From RPQJ01 sp963846315 (lineage in GTDB: Bacteria; Pseudomonadota; Gammaproteobacteria; Steroidobacterales; Steroidobacteraceae): a stretch of DNA of 64,000 bases. The stretch is taken from assembly GCA_963846315.1 (NCBI GenBank), contig CAWJVM010000006.1:310001-374000 (forward strand), read 5' to 3'. Under the pieces are notes generated by a model that saw nothing but the letters and a program-made list of their open reading frames with translations, did not search any database and was not told where the DNA came from. This document shows positions 49,016 to 59,947 of the stretch, piece after piece (within the stretch, counting starts at the first letter, position 1; every line of letters starts with the position of its first letter). Both the position numbers and the translations under genes were made by a program.

Positions 49016-50476
49016 TCAAATTTGTATCTGGCGCCACCGGCCCGACCGCCAGCGCAGGTAGAGCGCAACGCCGAGCAGCACCACGTACACCAGCAACCCG
49101 ATCCAGCCGCCCACCGCGCCAAGCCCGAACTGCGGCAGGAAGTTGACCCAGCCCTGCCCCGGCGCGAACGACAGTGAGTGCGCGAGCGGCACGAACACGC
49201 CCCAGGCACACACGAAGAACAGCACCGCCGGCACCTTCACATCGCCCGCGCCCCGCAGCGAGAACCCGCTGCCCAGGTTGAGCCCGTCGAAAATCTGGTA
49301 GCCCGCGGCGATCCACAGCAGCACGATGCCGATCTGCACGACGTCCGCCGTCTGCGGGTCCGCCGCGTTCATGAACGTCGGCAACAGCCACGGCCCCGAC
49401 AGCGCAACCAGCACACCGAGTGTGCCCATGAACGCAACGGTCAGCCAGATGATCGCATTGCCGAGCCGGCGCGCCCAGTCGCGATCGCCCGCGCCGATCG
49501 ACTGACCGACCAGCGTCGTTCCGGCGAGCGCGATGCCGATGCCTGGCATGTACGACATCGACGTCAGCATCATGATGATCTGCGTGGCGGCGCCGTCGAC
49601 CGCGCTCAGGCGCACCTGCATCAACTGGAACAGTGCCATGCCGAACAGGTCGGCCGCGTACATCGCGCCCATCGGCAGGCCGAGCCGGTACTGCCGCGCC
49701 AGGCTGCCGAGGTCCGGGCGCCACGTCAGGTGCGACTTGTAACGCAGGCGCAGTTCTTTGCCCAGGAACACCCACAGAGCCAGGCACAGCCCGCAGACCA
49801 TGCTGATGTTGGTGGCCCAGGCCGAGCCCGCGATGCCGCCGTCGAGCTTGAAGATGAAGAACCAGTTCAGTACCGCGTTCACGACAGCGACCAGGCCCGT
49901 CGTCATCACGGCGATGCGCGGACGCGAGATGCCGTTGAAGAACCCGAGCATGGCCCACAGCGCGACCCCGAGCGGCGCGCCGAGCATGCGCGGCTGCCAG
50001 AACGCCATCGCCTGTGCCGACACGTCGCTGGCGAGGCCGAAGGGCGCGAACAACAGCGGACCCGACCACGCGAGCAGCGCAAAGAACGGCAGCGTCAGCG
50101 CGCTGGCCGTCAATGCGACCCACGTGGCGTGACTGGCACGCATGCGGCGCCGGCCGCCTTCGGCCTGCGCGACGAAGGTCTGCACCGCGAGGCCGACGCC
50201 GCCGACCAGCATCAGGAACAGCAAAACCACCCAGTAGACCGAGGCCATGCCAGCCATCGCGGTCGTCGAGATGTGGCCGACGAACCAGGTGTCGGTGAGG
50301 CTGATCACCGCCTGCAGACTGCTGTTGAGCATCAGTGGCAGCGCAAGCAGCGCAACGGCGCGATAGTCGACCACGGTGCGTCCCGTGACGGGATCACGCT
50401 TCTGCGCCGGCAACGGGTTGGCCGCCGGCAGCGAGACGGCGTTCGTCCCGGCCGGCGGCGAATCGGCGGCGCTCAC
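49016..50476 (-). CDS. MATE-family efflux transporter
   Basis: A 486-residue, 12-helix transporter of the multidrug and toxin extrusion family. Typical features are ALLALPLMLNSSLQAVISLTDTWFVGHIS at the start and MYAADLFGMALFQLMQVRLSAVDGAATQI in the second half. It exchanges protons or sodium for drugs or metabolites. The start is GTG 50476 (VSAADSPPAG). It is in an operon with the DedA gene upstream (13 bp) and the S9 peptidase downstream. Confidence 0.9.
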   Translation of the reverse strand: MSAADSPPAGTNAVSLPAANPLPAQKRDPVTGRTVVDYRAVALLALPLMLNSSLQAVISLTDTWFVGHISTTAMAGMASVYWVVLLFLMLVGGVGLAVQTFVAQAEGGRRRMRASHATWVALTASALTLPFFALLAWSGPLLFAPFGLASDVSAQAMAFWQPRMLGAPLGVALWAMLGFFNGISRPRIAVMTTGLVAVVNAVLNWFFIFKLDGGIAGSAWATNISMVCGLCLALWVFLGKELRLRYKSHLTWRPDLGSLARQYRLGLPMGAMYAADLFGMALFQLMQVRLSAVDGAATQIIMMLTSMSYMPGIGIALAGTTLVGQSIGAGDRDWARRLGNAIIWLTVAFMGTLGVLVALSGPWLLPTFMNAADPQTADVVQIGIVLLWIAAGYQIFDGLNLGSGFSLRGAGDVKVPAVLFFVCAWGVFVPLAHSLSFAPGQGWVNFLPQFGLGAVGGWIGLLVYVVLLGVALYLRWRSGRWRQIQI

Positions 50477-50489
50477 GGCAACGTATTGA

Positions 50490-51107
50490 TCACCGACGCA
50501 TCTGCCGGTGCACGAAGAAATAGTAGAGCGAGCCCAGGAACACGAGCAGGCCGCCGATCCACAGCGTGATGCGGTGCAGGTCGCCCTGCATCAGCTGCTC
50601 GTCCTGGCCCGCCGTGACGCCCACCCAGCAGAGCACCGTGCACCAGAGGCCGGAGCCGAGGATCGTCGCCAGCGAATACCAGCCGAAGTGCATGCGCACG
50701 ACACCCGCGGGAATCCCAATCAGGTGACGGATGACCGGGAGCAGGCGCGAGATGAACACGCCGACCATGCCGTAGTGCGACGACCAGGCCTCGGCCTGCT
50801 GGATCTTTTCCGGCGTGATCATCACGTAGCGACCGTACTTCATCAGCAAGGGTCGGCCGATCAGGTACGAGGCCCAGTACATCACGCTCGCGCCCACCCA
50901 CGATCCGACGGTGCCGGCGATGACGATGCCGGTCAGCGTGAAGGTTCCTTTCGAGTGCGCCAGGTAGGCTGCGGGGGGGATCACGAACTCGCTCGGAACC
51001 GGCAGGATGGAACTCTCCATCGCCATCAGCAGGCCGATCAGCAGGTAGCCGCCCTCGTCGAGAGCGGCGAGGTACCACTGGATCAGGGACGCGAGCATCT
51101 CGTGCAT
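50490..51107 (-). CDS. DedA-family membrane protein (VTT domain)
   Basis: A 205-residue inner-membrane protein. The VTT/DedA signature is clear: MESSILPVPSEFVIPPAAYLA, then GTVGSWVGASVMYWASYLIGRPLL and VFISRLLPVIRHLIGIPAG. Members act in lipid scrambling, undecaprenyl-phosphate recycling and proton-dependent envelope homeostasis. ATG 51107 starts MHEMLASLIQW; ATG 51098 is an alternative. It is the first gene of the operon with MATE and S9 genes and is divergent from the MscS-family gene. Confidence 0.9.
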   Translation of the reverse strand: MHEMLASLIQWYLAALDEGGYLLIGLLMAMESSILPVPSEFVIPPAAYLAHSKGTFTLTGIVIAGTVGSWVGASVMYWASYLIGRPLLMKYGRYVMITPEKIQQAEAWSSHYGMVGVFISRLLPVIRHLIGIPAGVVRMHFGWYSLATILGSGLWCTVLCWVGVTAGQDEQLMQGDLHRITLWIGGLLVFLGSLYYFFVHRQMRR

Positions 51108-51273
51108 CTGGAACACTTCGGGCTGGAAGGAACGAGAGTCGGCCCACCCGAGGGTGGTGCCGAGGGAGAAGCATTTTGCCAGACCGGGACGGTCGGCAGG
51201 CGAGCGACCCGGTAGGACGCCGCCGGCACAGGTGCGACAATGCGGGTGTGTTGCCGGCCGGATGCACCCACCG

Positions 51274-53789
51274 ATGATGGATTGCCTGCCTCGCTCTCTT
51301 CTCATCCGGGGCGCCTTGCTGGCGCTCCTGCTCATGGCTCCCGCCGTTGGCAGCTTCGCCGCCGGCATTTCCATTCCCGGGCTGCCAGGCACGGACGCGC
51401 CGCCGATGCTGTCACGAAGGCCGCGACACCCGAACCCATCGCAGCTGGCGATATTCCCTCGCGCGCCGACGAAGATGAGCGATTCGCCCAGGCCGTCCTC
51501 AGCCGCACGCGGCCGCAGGACACCGCCGCGAAAATGGGCACACGGCTGGACGAGATCACCATCGGCATCGTCAATCTCTCGAAGACGTTCGAGAAAGAAG
51601 ACCTGCAGCAGCTCTCGGCGATCCGTCTCGAGAGCCTCGAGAGTCACTGGAGGTTCTACGACGCGCAGCTCGGGAACTGGCGCCGCGACCTCGATCGCGC
51701 CACCTCGCCGTTCATCGCCGATGCGGCGGAACTCGCCAAGCGGCGCACCGTCTGGGACGCGACCCGGGCGTCGCTGGCCACGGGCGGCGCCAATTCGGCT
51801 TTGACCGACCGTGCGGACGTCATCCTCGAGCAGATCCGGCTCGCCGAGAAAGCCCTCGCCGGACCGATGGATGAACAGTTCAAGTTGCGGCGTCGCGCCA
51901 ACACCGTCCAGGCGAGCATCGATGCCGGCCAGAAAGGTGTCGATGCGGCGATCAACTACTACGACCGACGGCTCGGCATGGTCGATGCCGTCCCGGTGTG
52001 GCAGGCCTGGAACGACACTCAGTTCTCGGCGAAGGAACTGCAGGGTACCGAGACCGGGCTGCGGCTCGAGACGTCGTTCATCGAGGAATGGGGCAAGGCG
52101 AACCAGCCACGACTGCGCGGCTACAAGCTGGCGTCCATGGCGCTGCTGCCGCTGTTGCTGTTCCTTGCCTATCGCAATCGCAAGATCGTGGCGACCGAGC
52201 CGGACCTGCAGGCGGCAGCGCGGGTATTGAGCCGGCCGATCTCGGCCTGGCTGTTGCTGTCGCTGGTCGGCGTGATCTTTTTCTTCCCCGATGCGCCGCT
52301 GGTGCTGCACCAGACCGCGCTGCTGCTGGCACTGATTCCCGTGCTGCGGCTGCTGCCGCAGAAGGTGTACGACGTGCTCGGACCCTGGCCCTACGTGGGC
52401 ACGGCGTTGTACCTGCTCTACCGGTTGAGCTTCCTGTTGCTCGGGCAGCCGCTGTACTACCGGCTCTATTTCCTGGCGGTCGCCGTCGTGACCGCGTCCG
52501 CGATTCTGTGGCTGCTCTACTCGTCCAGGCGACGTCGCGAACGCGCGGGTGCGGCGCCAGCCCCCAGCCTGGCGACGACGATCGGCTGGCTGGCCGTCAT
52601 TGCGTTGCTCGTCGCAGCGGGTGCGAACGTGGCGGGCAACGTTTCGCTGGCCGAAATGCTCACCAGCGGCGTGCTCGACAGCGCCTACGTCGGCCTGGCC
52701 CTGTATGCCGGCGCCAACGTGCTGTCGTCGGTGCTGAGCATGCTGCTCGCACGACGTGTGATGACCCGCTTCCGCGTCATCACGCAACACGCCGGGCCGC
52801 TGCTCGCGAGCACGACGAAGCTGATCATGGTGGCGGCGCTGGTCGGCTGGGTCCTGGTGGTCCTCGACCAGTTCCGCATCGCCCGGCCGCTGTTCGGCTT
52901 CGCCAGGACGGTATTGAACTACCCGCTCGAGGTCGGCCAGATTTCGGTCACGCTCGGCAGCATCGCGCTGTTCGTGCTGTCGGTCTACGTCGCGTTCTGG
53001 GTTGCGCGCACGGTGCGCGTGCTGTTGCGCGACGAAGTGCTGCCGAACATGGACTTGCCCCGGGGCGTCGGCAACAGCGTCTCGTCGCTCAGCTATTACG
53101 CCCTGGTGCTGATCGGCCTGCTGGTGTCGCTGGCTGCCGCGGGCTTCGAGACCTCGCAGTTCGCCATCATCTTCGGCGCCCTGAGCGTCGGCATCGGCTT
53201 CGGCCTGCAGAACGTGGTCAACAACTTCGTCTCCGGCCTGATCCTGATGTTCGAGCGCCCGATCCAGCCGGGTGACGTCGTCGAAGTCTCGGGCACGTCA
53301 GGCAAGGTGCGCGCGATCGGCATGCGTGCGACGACGCTGACGACATTTGAAGGCGCCGACGTCGTCGTGCCGAACGGGACGCTGCTGTCCGAGAAGTTCA
53401 TCAACTGGACACTGAGCGACATGAACCGCCGCATCGACGTGGAAGTCGGCGTGGCCTACGGCTCGGATCCGCGCCGCGTGCTCGGCTTGCTGCGCGACGT
53501 CGCACTGGGCACGCCGGGCATCACGCCCGAGCCCGCGCCGGCCATCGTCTTCAAGGGCTTCGGCCAGAGTTCGCTCGACTTCGGCATCCGCGCGTGGACC
53601 AACGATTTCGGCGACTGGGTCACGATCCGCACCGAGATGACCGCACGCGTGTACGAAGCCTTGATGAAGGAAGGCATCGAGATTCCATTCCCGCAGCAGT
53701 CCGTGCACCTGCGCAGCGTCGCGCCCGGAGCGGCGCAGCAGCTGGCAGGGGCGGCCCCCGTGGAGAAGGACGCGTCGCGTCCGGCCTGA
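51274..53789 (+). CDS. Mechanosensitive channel of the MscS/MscK type, frame broken near 51400
   Basis: A large MscS-family channel of about 838 residues once repaired. A signal peptide (MDCLPRSLLIRGALLALLLM, cut near SFAAG) starts at ATG 51274 but leaves the frame after GIPGLPGTDAP-like sequence. The body begins ADAVTKAATPEP in another frame. Restoring one base, or removing one GC unit, at 51396-51404 fixes it. A periplasmic coiled-coil part (about 60-240) precedes several membrane helices and a C-terminal MscS domain: LSVGIGFGLQNVVNNFVSGLILMFERPIQPGDVV. It opens under hypo-osmotic stress to release solutes. Its stop overlaps the next gene by one base. Confidence 0.85.
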
Positions 53790-54460
53790 TGCTGATCGAA
53801 GCCGGCCTGCTGAGCAGCGGCGTCAACATCGCCGCATCGGTCGCGGGTGGCATCGCGCTCGCGTTCGCCATCTATCGCGCACCCTGGTCGGCGTGGCTGG
53901 CCGATAGCGAGCGGCAATGGGTCTGGTTCAGTTCGATGGCGTTGCTGCTGGTCGTCTGGGCGATGAAGGCCGGCCTCACTCCCGGCCTCTCAGTGCGCTT
54001 CCTGCTCGTGACCGCGCTCACGTTGATGCACGGCTGGCACCTCGCCATCGTCGCAGGCGCGCTCGTGCTGGCCGTGCTCTCGTACCTCGGCATGGCGGAG
54101 TGGTCGCTCTACGGCACGAACCTGCTGTGCATAGCGGTCGCGCCGGCGCTGTTCACGGCATGGTTTCACGAACAGGTGCACGCGCGCCTGCCGCACAACT
54201 ATTTCGTCTACTTCTTCATCACGACCTTCCTGGGTGCAGCGCTGGCCTTCAACCTGGCCGGCCTGCTGCGTGTCGGCCTGATCGCCGCGAGCGGGACACT
54301 CGCCGCCACGCACGTGGGCCCGGAGTATTTTGCGATCCTGCCGCTGATGAGCTTCGGCGAAGCGGTCGTCAACGGCACGATCATCGGCATGGCCGTCGTC
54401 TACTGCCCGCGCTGGGTCATGAGTTTCGACGACCGGCTGTACCTCGCAAAGGGCCGCTAA
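53789..54460 (+). CDS. CbiM-like energy-coupling-factor permease
   Basis: A 223-residue membrane protein with six or seven helices. Features such as VRFLLVTALTLMHGWHLAIVAGA, FVYFFITTFLGAALAFNLAG and FAILPLMSFGEAVVNGTIIGMAVVY match energy-coupling-factor ABC transporter permeases of the CbiM group, found as stand-alone genes in some gammaproteobacteria. No T-component or ATPase gene is nearby. The ATG overlaps the stop of the MscS-family gene (TGATG), which suggests coupled translation. The substrate is unknown; cobalt/nickel would be the family default. Confidence 0.72.
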   Translation: MLIEAGLLSSGVNIAASVAGGIALAFAIYRAPWSAWLADSERQWVWFSSMALLLVVWAMKAGLTPGLSVRFLLVTALTLMHGWHLAIVAGALVLAVLSYLGMAEWSLYGTNLLCIAVAPALFTAWFHEQVHARLPHNYFVYFFITTFLGAALAFNLAGLLRVGLIAASGTLAATHVGPEYFAILPLMSFGEAVVNGTIIGMAVVYCPRWVMSFDDRLYLAKGR

Positions 54461-54594
54461 GGCGCACTAGCGGCGCAGCACGCCGCACGACCCGCCATCC
54501 GCGCGCAACTCCGCCTGGAGAAGACCCGCGGCGGCGGCTCCGGGAGCGGTGCGCTAGAATGTGGTCCTCAATTCTCCCTTGGCCGCTCACCGCC

Positions 54595-54861
54595 ATGCCG
54601 ACCTACGATTACCACTGCCCGGCCAACGGCCGCATCGTCGAAGTCAGCCACAAGATGGCCGACACGGTGGCCACGTGGAGCGAGCTGTGCCGCCTGGCGG
54701 GCCTGCCGCTGGATGGAACCTCCGGCAAGGCCAAGGTGGAGAAGTTGATGAGCGCAAGCGGCGTCGTGCACGCCGGGTCGCTCGGCAGCGGCTACGAAAG
54801 GCCCTGCGACACCGGCCCGTGCGGTGGTGGTGGTTGCGGCGGTGGCGGCTGCGAGTTCTGA
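54595..54861 (+). CDS. FmdB-like small protein with a Cys/Gly-rich tail
   Basis: An 88-residue protein starting MPTYDYHCPANGRIVEVSHKM, like FmdB-type zinc-ribbon proteins but with only one Cys in the ribbon start. The tail (YERPCDTGPC then repeated Gly with two more Cys and CEF) is Cys/Gly-rich and may bind metal. The middle (WSELCRLAGLPLDGTSG) is conserved-looking. The function is unknown. It lies 134 bp after the CbiM-like gene and converges on the pirin gene. Confidence 0.72.
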   Translation: MPTYDYHCPANGRIVEVSHKMADTVATWSELCRLAGLPLDGTSGKAKVEKLMSASGVVHAGSLGSGYERPCDTGPCGGGGCGGGGCEF

Positions 54862-54883
54862 CGACCCGCAGCGAGCCTTGCCG

Positions 54884-55594
<711 letters not shown>

Positions 55595-55693
55595 CGGCCA
55601 CCTCCTGTGGATTGACGTCATATTGCCTTAGAATGCCCGCGCCTTCTGCAAGCCCCACCCCGCACTGCCGACAGTCCGGGTGCGCAGCGATCC

Positions 55694-55731
55694 CTTCCGA
55701 CTAACCCCTAACCCCTATCCCCTAACCCCTT
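55694..55731 (-). repeat. TAACCCC heptamer repeat, copy C, abutting rimO
   Basis: CTTCCGACTAACCCC is followed by CTAACCCC, a CTATCCCC variant and CTAACCCC. It is the same unit and flank as copies A and B at 39.4-39.55 kb, including the ATA-type variant unit of copy A. It ends at the first base of the likely rimO start codon. The complementary strand carries four GGGG runs. Confidence 0.85.
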
Positions 55732-57055
55732 GGCCTCCCCTCCCCGCATCGGCTTCGTCTCCCTCGGCTGTCCCAAGGCGCTGGTGGACTCCGAACGCAT
55801 CCTCACGCGCCTGCGCGCCGAAGGGTATGACGTCGTCGGCACCTACGAAGACGCGAACCTCGTCGTCGTCAACACCTGCGGCTTCATCGACGACGCCGTG
55901 CACGAATCGCTCGACGCGATCGGCGAGGCGCTGGCACGCAACGGCAAAGTGATCGTGACCGGCTGTCTCGGCGCGCGTCCGGAAACGATCACTGATCGCC
56001 ACCCGACGGTGCTGAAAGTCACCGGTGCGCACGCGTACGAACAAGTCGTGCAGGCCGTGCACGAACACCTGCCGCCGCTGCACGACCCGTTCCTGGACCT
56101 CGTGCCGCCGCAGGGCATCCGGCTCACGCCGCGGCACTACGCGTACCTCAAGATTTCGGAAGGCTGCAATCACCGCTGCACGTTCTGCATCATCCCCTCG
56201 ATGCGCGGCGACCTGGCCAGCCGCCCGATCGGTGAGGTGATGCTCGAAGCCGAGCGCCTGGTGAAGGCTGGCGTGAAAGAACTGCTCGTGATCTCGCAGG
56301 ACACGAGCGCCTACGGCGCCGACCTCAAGTACGCCACGGGCTTCTGGGGCGGCAAGCCGGTGAAGGCGAAGTTCGTCGACCTCGCGCGCGCGCTCGGGTC
56401 GCTCGGCGCGTGGGTGCGCATGCACTACGTGTATCCGTACCCGCACGTCGACGACGTGATTCCGCTGATGGCCGACGGCAAGATCCTCCCCTACCTCGAC
56501 ATCCCGTTCCAGCACGGCAGCCCGAAAGTGCTGAAGCTGATGAAACGTCCCGCGCATGCCGAGAACACGCTCGAGCGCATCCGGCGCTGGCGCGAGGTGT
56601 GCCCCGACATCACGCTGCGCAGCACGTTCATCGTCGGTTTCCCCGGCGAGACCGAGGCGGATTTCGAACTGCTGCTCGACTGGCTGCGTGAAGCGCGGCT
56701 CGATCGCGTCGGCTGCTTCAAGTACTCCCCGGTCGACGGTGCGGCGGCCAACGCGCTTCCCGATCCGATTCCCGAAGCAGTTAAGGACGAACGGCTCGCG
56801 CGCTTCATGGAAGTGGCCGCGGCGATCAGCGCAGAGAAGCTCGCCGCGAAGGTCGGGCAACGCCTGCGCGTCCTCGTCGATCACGTCGACCCGGACGCAG
56901 GCGCCAGCGCGCGATCGGCCGCCGACGCGCCGGAAATCGATGGCGTCGTCCGCATCGCCCGGCCCGGCAAGAAGCTCCGCGCCGGCGACTGGGCCGATGT
57001 TCAGATCACCGGCGCCGATGCCTACGACCTGCAGGCAAAGATCGCGCGCAACTGA
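55730..57055 (+). CDS. rimO: Ribosomal protein uS12 methylthiotransferase RimO
   Basis: A 441-residue radical SAM enzyme that methylthiolates Asp88 of ribosomal protein S12. The N-terminal UPF0004 domain carries LGCPKALVDSE, VVNTCGFID and VTGCLGAR with three cluster cysteines. The radical SAM site is CNHRCTFC (C146, C150, C153). A C-terminal TRAM domain follows (LRVLVDHVD ... IARPGKKLRAGDW). The usable start is TTG 55730 (LASPPRIGFVSLGCPK); no ATG lies between it and the upstream in-frame stop region. The leader is the C/T-rich TAACCCC repeat, so a normal ribosome site is absent. Confidence 0.92.
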   Translation: MASPPRIGFVSLGCPKALVDSERILTRLRAEGYDVVGTYEDANLVVVNTCGFIDDAVHESLDAIGEALARNGKVIVTGCLGARPETITDRHPTVLKVTGAHAYEQVVQAVHEHLPPLHDPFLDLVPPQGIRLTPRHYAYLKISEGCNHRCTFCIIPSMRGDLASRPIGEVMLEAERLVKAGVKELLVISQDTSAYGADLKYATGFWGGKPVKAKFVDLARALGSLGAWVRMHYVYPYPHVDDVIPLMADGKILPYLDIPFQHGSPKVLKLMKRPAHAENTLERIRRWREVCPDITLRSTFIVGFPGETEADFELLLDWLREARLDRVGCFKYSPVDGAAANALPDPIPEAVKDERLARFMEVAAAISAEKLAAKVGQRLRVLVDHVDPDAGASARSAADAPEIDGVVRIARPGKKLRAGDWADVQITGADAYDLQAKIARN

Positions 57056-57075
57056 CACTCTTGGAACTCACCCGC

Positions 57076-58790
57076 ATGACGCATCGATCGGTCCTCGCCG
57101 CCGTGGCCACCCTGGCCACGGCATTCCTCTTGCCGTTTGCCGCATTCGCGCAGCAACCCGCACCGGCAGAAGCGGTTGCGCAGGTCGCGCCCATCGCCGA
57201 TCCGCTGGCCGAAGCCATCCGCGAGCGCATCGATCACCTGCGCTACGAGAAGCAGCAGGACGTTCGTGGCGCGCGCATCATCGTCGACGAACTGGTCGCG
57301 AAGTACTACGAAGCGCAGCAGTTCCGTCCGGCCTGGCAGGACCCGGCGAGGCTCGACCAACTCGTCGCGAGCATCGACGACCTGCGCAACGACGGCCTCG
57401 ACCCCAACGACTACCACCTCGAGGCGTTGCAGTCGTACCGGCTCGACGTGCGCATGAAATCGCCGCTCACCCTGCAGGATCGGGCCAACCTCGAACTGCT
57501 CGCGACCGACGCCTTCATGCTCGGGCTCTACCACGTCTACCTGGGCAAGGTGGATCCGGTGAAGCTGAGCTCGCAGTGGAATTTTTCGCAGCGCCCGACG
57601 CCCACGTTCGACGAAGGGCTGCAGCGCTTTTCCGAGCGTCTCGCCGCCGGCCAGATCCGCGAAGCCTTCGACAGCGCCCGACCTGCGCACGCCTGGTACC
57701 AGCGTGGCCGGGACCGTCTGAAGGATTACCGTGCGATCGCCGCGGCCGGCGGCTGGCCAATCCTTGCGGATGGCCCGACGCTGAAGCCCGGCATGAGCGA
57801 CGCGCGCGTGCCGGTGCTGCGCAAGCGGCTCGAGATCAGCAAAGACCTGCAGCCTGCTCCGGGTCACCGTTGCCGCGGCCGACCCTGAGCTGTACGACGT
57901 GACGCTCGAACAGGGGGTCAAGGCCTTCCAGGAACGTCACGGCCTGACGTCGGACGGTGCAATCGGGCCCGGCACGCGCGCCGCGATGAACGTGTCGGTG
58001 GCACATCGGATCGACCAGATCCGCGTCAATCTCGAGCGCGGTCGCTGGACTCTGCACGAGATGAAAGGCGAGTTCGTGCTGGTCGACGTCGCAGGCTTCT
58101 ACGTCAGCTACTTCCGCAACGACGAGCCGATCTGGACGTCGCGCGTCGTCGTGGGCAAGGACCAGCGCGAGACCCCCATCTTCCGTTCGAAGATCACCTA
58201 CGTGGTTTTCAATCCGACCTGGACCATCCCGCCCGGCATCCTGGTCAAGGACAAGCTGCCGGTCCTGAGGCGCAATCCGGGCGCGCTGAAAGCGATGAAC
58301 ATCCGCGTGCTCGACGGCAGCGGGCGCGAGGTCAACCCGTATTCGGTCAACTGGAACCAGTACGGGCCTTCGCGATTGCCGCCATACCAGTTCGTGCAGG
58401 ACCCGGGCCCGAACAACGCGCTCGGCCTGGTCAAGGTCATGTTCCCGAATCCCTACCTGGTGTACCTGCACGATTCGCCGGCGAAGTCCCTGTACGAGCA
58501 GGACCAGCGCACGTTCAGTTCAGGCTGCATCCGCGTGCAGAAGCCGTTCGAGCTGGCAGCAGCTCGTGCTCAACGATCCGCAATGGAATCCGCAGAGCAT
58601 CGACGCCGTGATCGCGACGAAGCAGACCCGGACGGTCAACCTCAAGACGCCCGTGCCGGTGCTGATCCTGTACTGGACTGCGCAGCCGCGGCCGGATGGC
58701 CAGGTGAACTTCCGCAACGATGTCTACGGGCGCGATCCACCGACGCTGGCGGCACTCAACAGCGACTTCCGCCTGCCGGTCCTCAACTGA
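57076..58790 (+). CDS. L,D-transpeptidase of the YcbB/LdtD type, frame broken twice
   Basis: A periplasmic enzyme making 3-3 cross-links in peptidoglycan, about 572 residues after repair. Signal peptide: SVLAAVATLATAFLLPFAAFA. A helical scaffold domain follows, then a peptidoglycan-binding motif (VTLEQGVKAFQERHGLTSDG), the YkuD catalytic domain with SSGCIRVQKPFELA (Cys nucleophile), and a C-terminal tail. Break 1 at 57855-57859 (TGCTC to TGCGCTC) joins DLQPA to LRVTVAAAD. Break 2 at 58554-58558 (TGGCA to TGGCGCA) joins PFELA to QQLVLND. Each repair adds one GC. It follows rimO by 20 bp. As written, no functional enzyme could be made. Confidence 0.83.
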
Positions 58791-58802
58791 CGCATAAAAG
58801 AA

Positions 58803-58836
58803 GGCCGGCGAACCTTGCGGTAGCCGGCCAAATTTT
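58803..58836 (+). terminator. Probable terminator after the L,D-transpeptidase gene
   Basis: GGCCGGC and GCCGGCC form a 7-bp stem over a 13-base loop, followed by AAATTTT, 13 bp after the stop. The T-run is short, so termination may be weak. Confidence 0.55.
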
Positions 58837-58970
58837 CACGCAGGAGGAAAAACGTACGCGGGATAGATTGCTCCTGGCGTTGGATTGCCGCTTCCGGGAT
58901 CTCCGCCGATCCATAGGTGAAAATGACTAGGCTCGATGGACGGCGCGGCGCGGAAGCACGATCATCGAGC

Positions 58971-59915
58971 ATGCTCGCGCTGCGCTACCACTCGATCGGC
59001 GACCTCGCTGGACTGCGTCTCGAAGACATTCCCGTGCCCGTGCCCGCAGCTGGCGAAATGCTGGTACGCGTTTGCGCCGCGAGCCTGAACCCCGTGGACT
59101 GGAAGATCGCGAGCGGCCGCTTTCGCCTGCTGGTCCGCGGCGGCGTGCCACGAACGATGGGTTCGGATTTCGCAGGCCAGGTGATTGCGCTCGGTGCCGG
59201 CGTCACTGCGTACGCGCCGGGCGATCGAGTGTTCGGCTTCATCGATCCTTTCACTCGCACCGGCGGCACGTTTGCCGAGTTCGCTGCGATTCCGGTCAAG
59301 TTCACACATCGCTTGCCGGCGGAGCTGAGCTACGAGAATGCGGCCGCGCTGGCCTGCGTCGGCGCGACCGCGGTCACCTTGTGCAATCTCGGGCACATCG
59401 GCACGGACAGCAAAGTGCTGGTGAACGGTGCCTCCGGGGGTGTCGGTCACGTGGCGGTACAGGTCGCCCGGGCACGCGGTGCGAAGGTCACCGCAACAGC
59501 GAGCGCGGCCCGTCATGACTTCATCCGCTCACTCGGGGTGGACTCATGCATCGACTACCGGACCGAGCCGATGCAACAGTGGCCGGGTGGCTTCGACGCC
59601 GTGCTCGATTGCGTGCCGAACGTTCCGCGAGCCATGCAGCGTCGCCTGCTCGTGCGCAGGGGTCACTACGTCACGACAGTGCCCAATGCGGCGACATTCA
59701 TGATCGATCCGATCACCAACCGTTGCGGCGGCGTGCAGCGACACGGCGTCATGCTCAGGCCGGACGCCGGCGTGATGAATGAAGTGCTGGGCTACGTGGC
59801 GCAGGGCCGACTGCACTGCACGATCGAACGCGAGTTCCCGCTGCAACAGGCGCGGGACGCGATCGAGCGTTCGCGCTCGGGTCACGTCCAGGGGAAGGTC
59901 GTGCTGGTCATCTGA
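58971..59915 (+). CDS. Medium-chain dehydrogenase/reductase, quinone-oxidoreductase type
   Basis: A 314-residue NAD(P)-dependent enzyme of the MDR superfamily, quinone oxidoreductase branch (no structural zinc lobe). The GroES-like domain has SLNPVDWKIASG and PRTMGSDFAGQVIALG. The Rossmann motif is VLVNGASGGVGHVAVQVARARGAKVTATAS. ATG 58971 (MLALRYHSIGDLAGLRLEDIP) fits the family; upstream in-frame starts at 58917/58923 would add up to 18 charged residues. The substrate is unknown. It converges on the SlyD-like gene. Confidence 0.87.
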   Translation: MLALRYHSIGDLAGLRLEDIPVPVPAAGEMLVRVCAASLNPVDWKIASGRFRLLVRGGVPRTMGSDFAGQVIALGAGVTAYAPGDRVFGFIDPFTRTGGTFAEFAAIPVKFTHRLPAELSYENAAALACVGATAVTLCNLGHIGTDSKVLVNGASGGVGHVAVQVARARGAKVTATASAARHDFIRSLGVDSCIDYRTEPMQQWPGGFDAVLDCVPNVPRAMQRRLLVRRGHYVTTVPNAATFMIDPITNRCGGVQRHGVMLRPDAGVMNEVLGYVAQGRLHCTIEREFPLQQARDAIERSRSGHVQGKVVLVI

Positions 59916-59947
59916 CGGCACCCTCGCAGGTGCCGGTCCCCGGGCAG

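Noticed and set aside
51107..52790. Open minus-strand frame extending the DedA gene far upstream
   Set aside because: The DedA domain begins at ATG 51107; the upstream part is antisense to the MscS-family gene and reads as low-complexity sequence.
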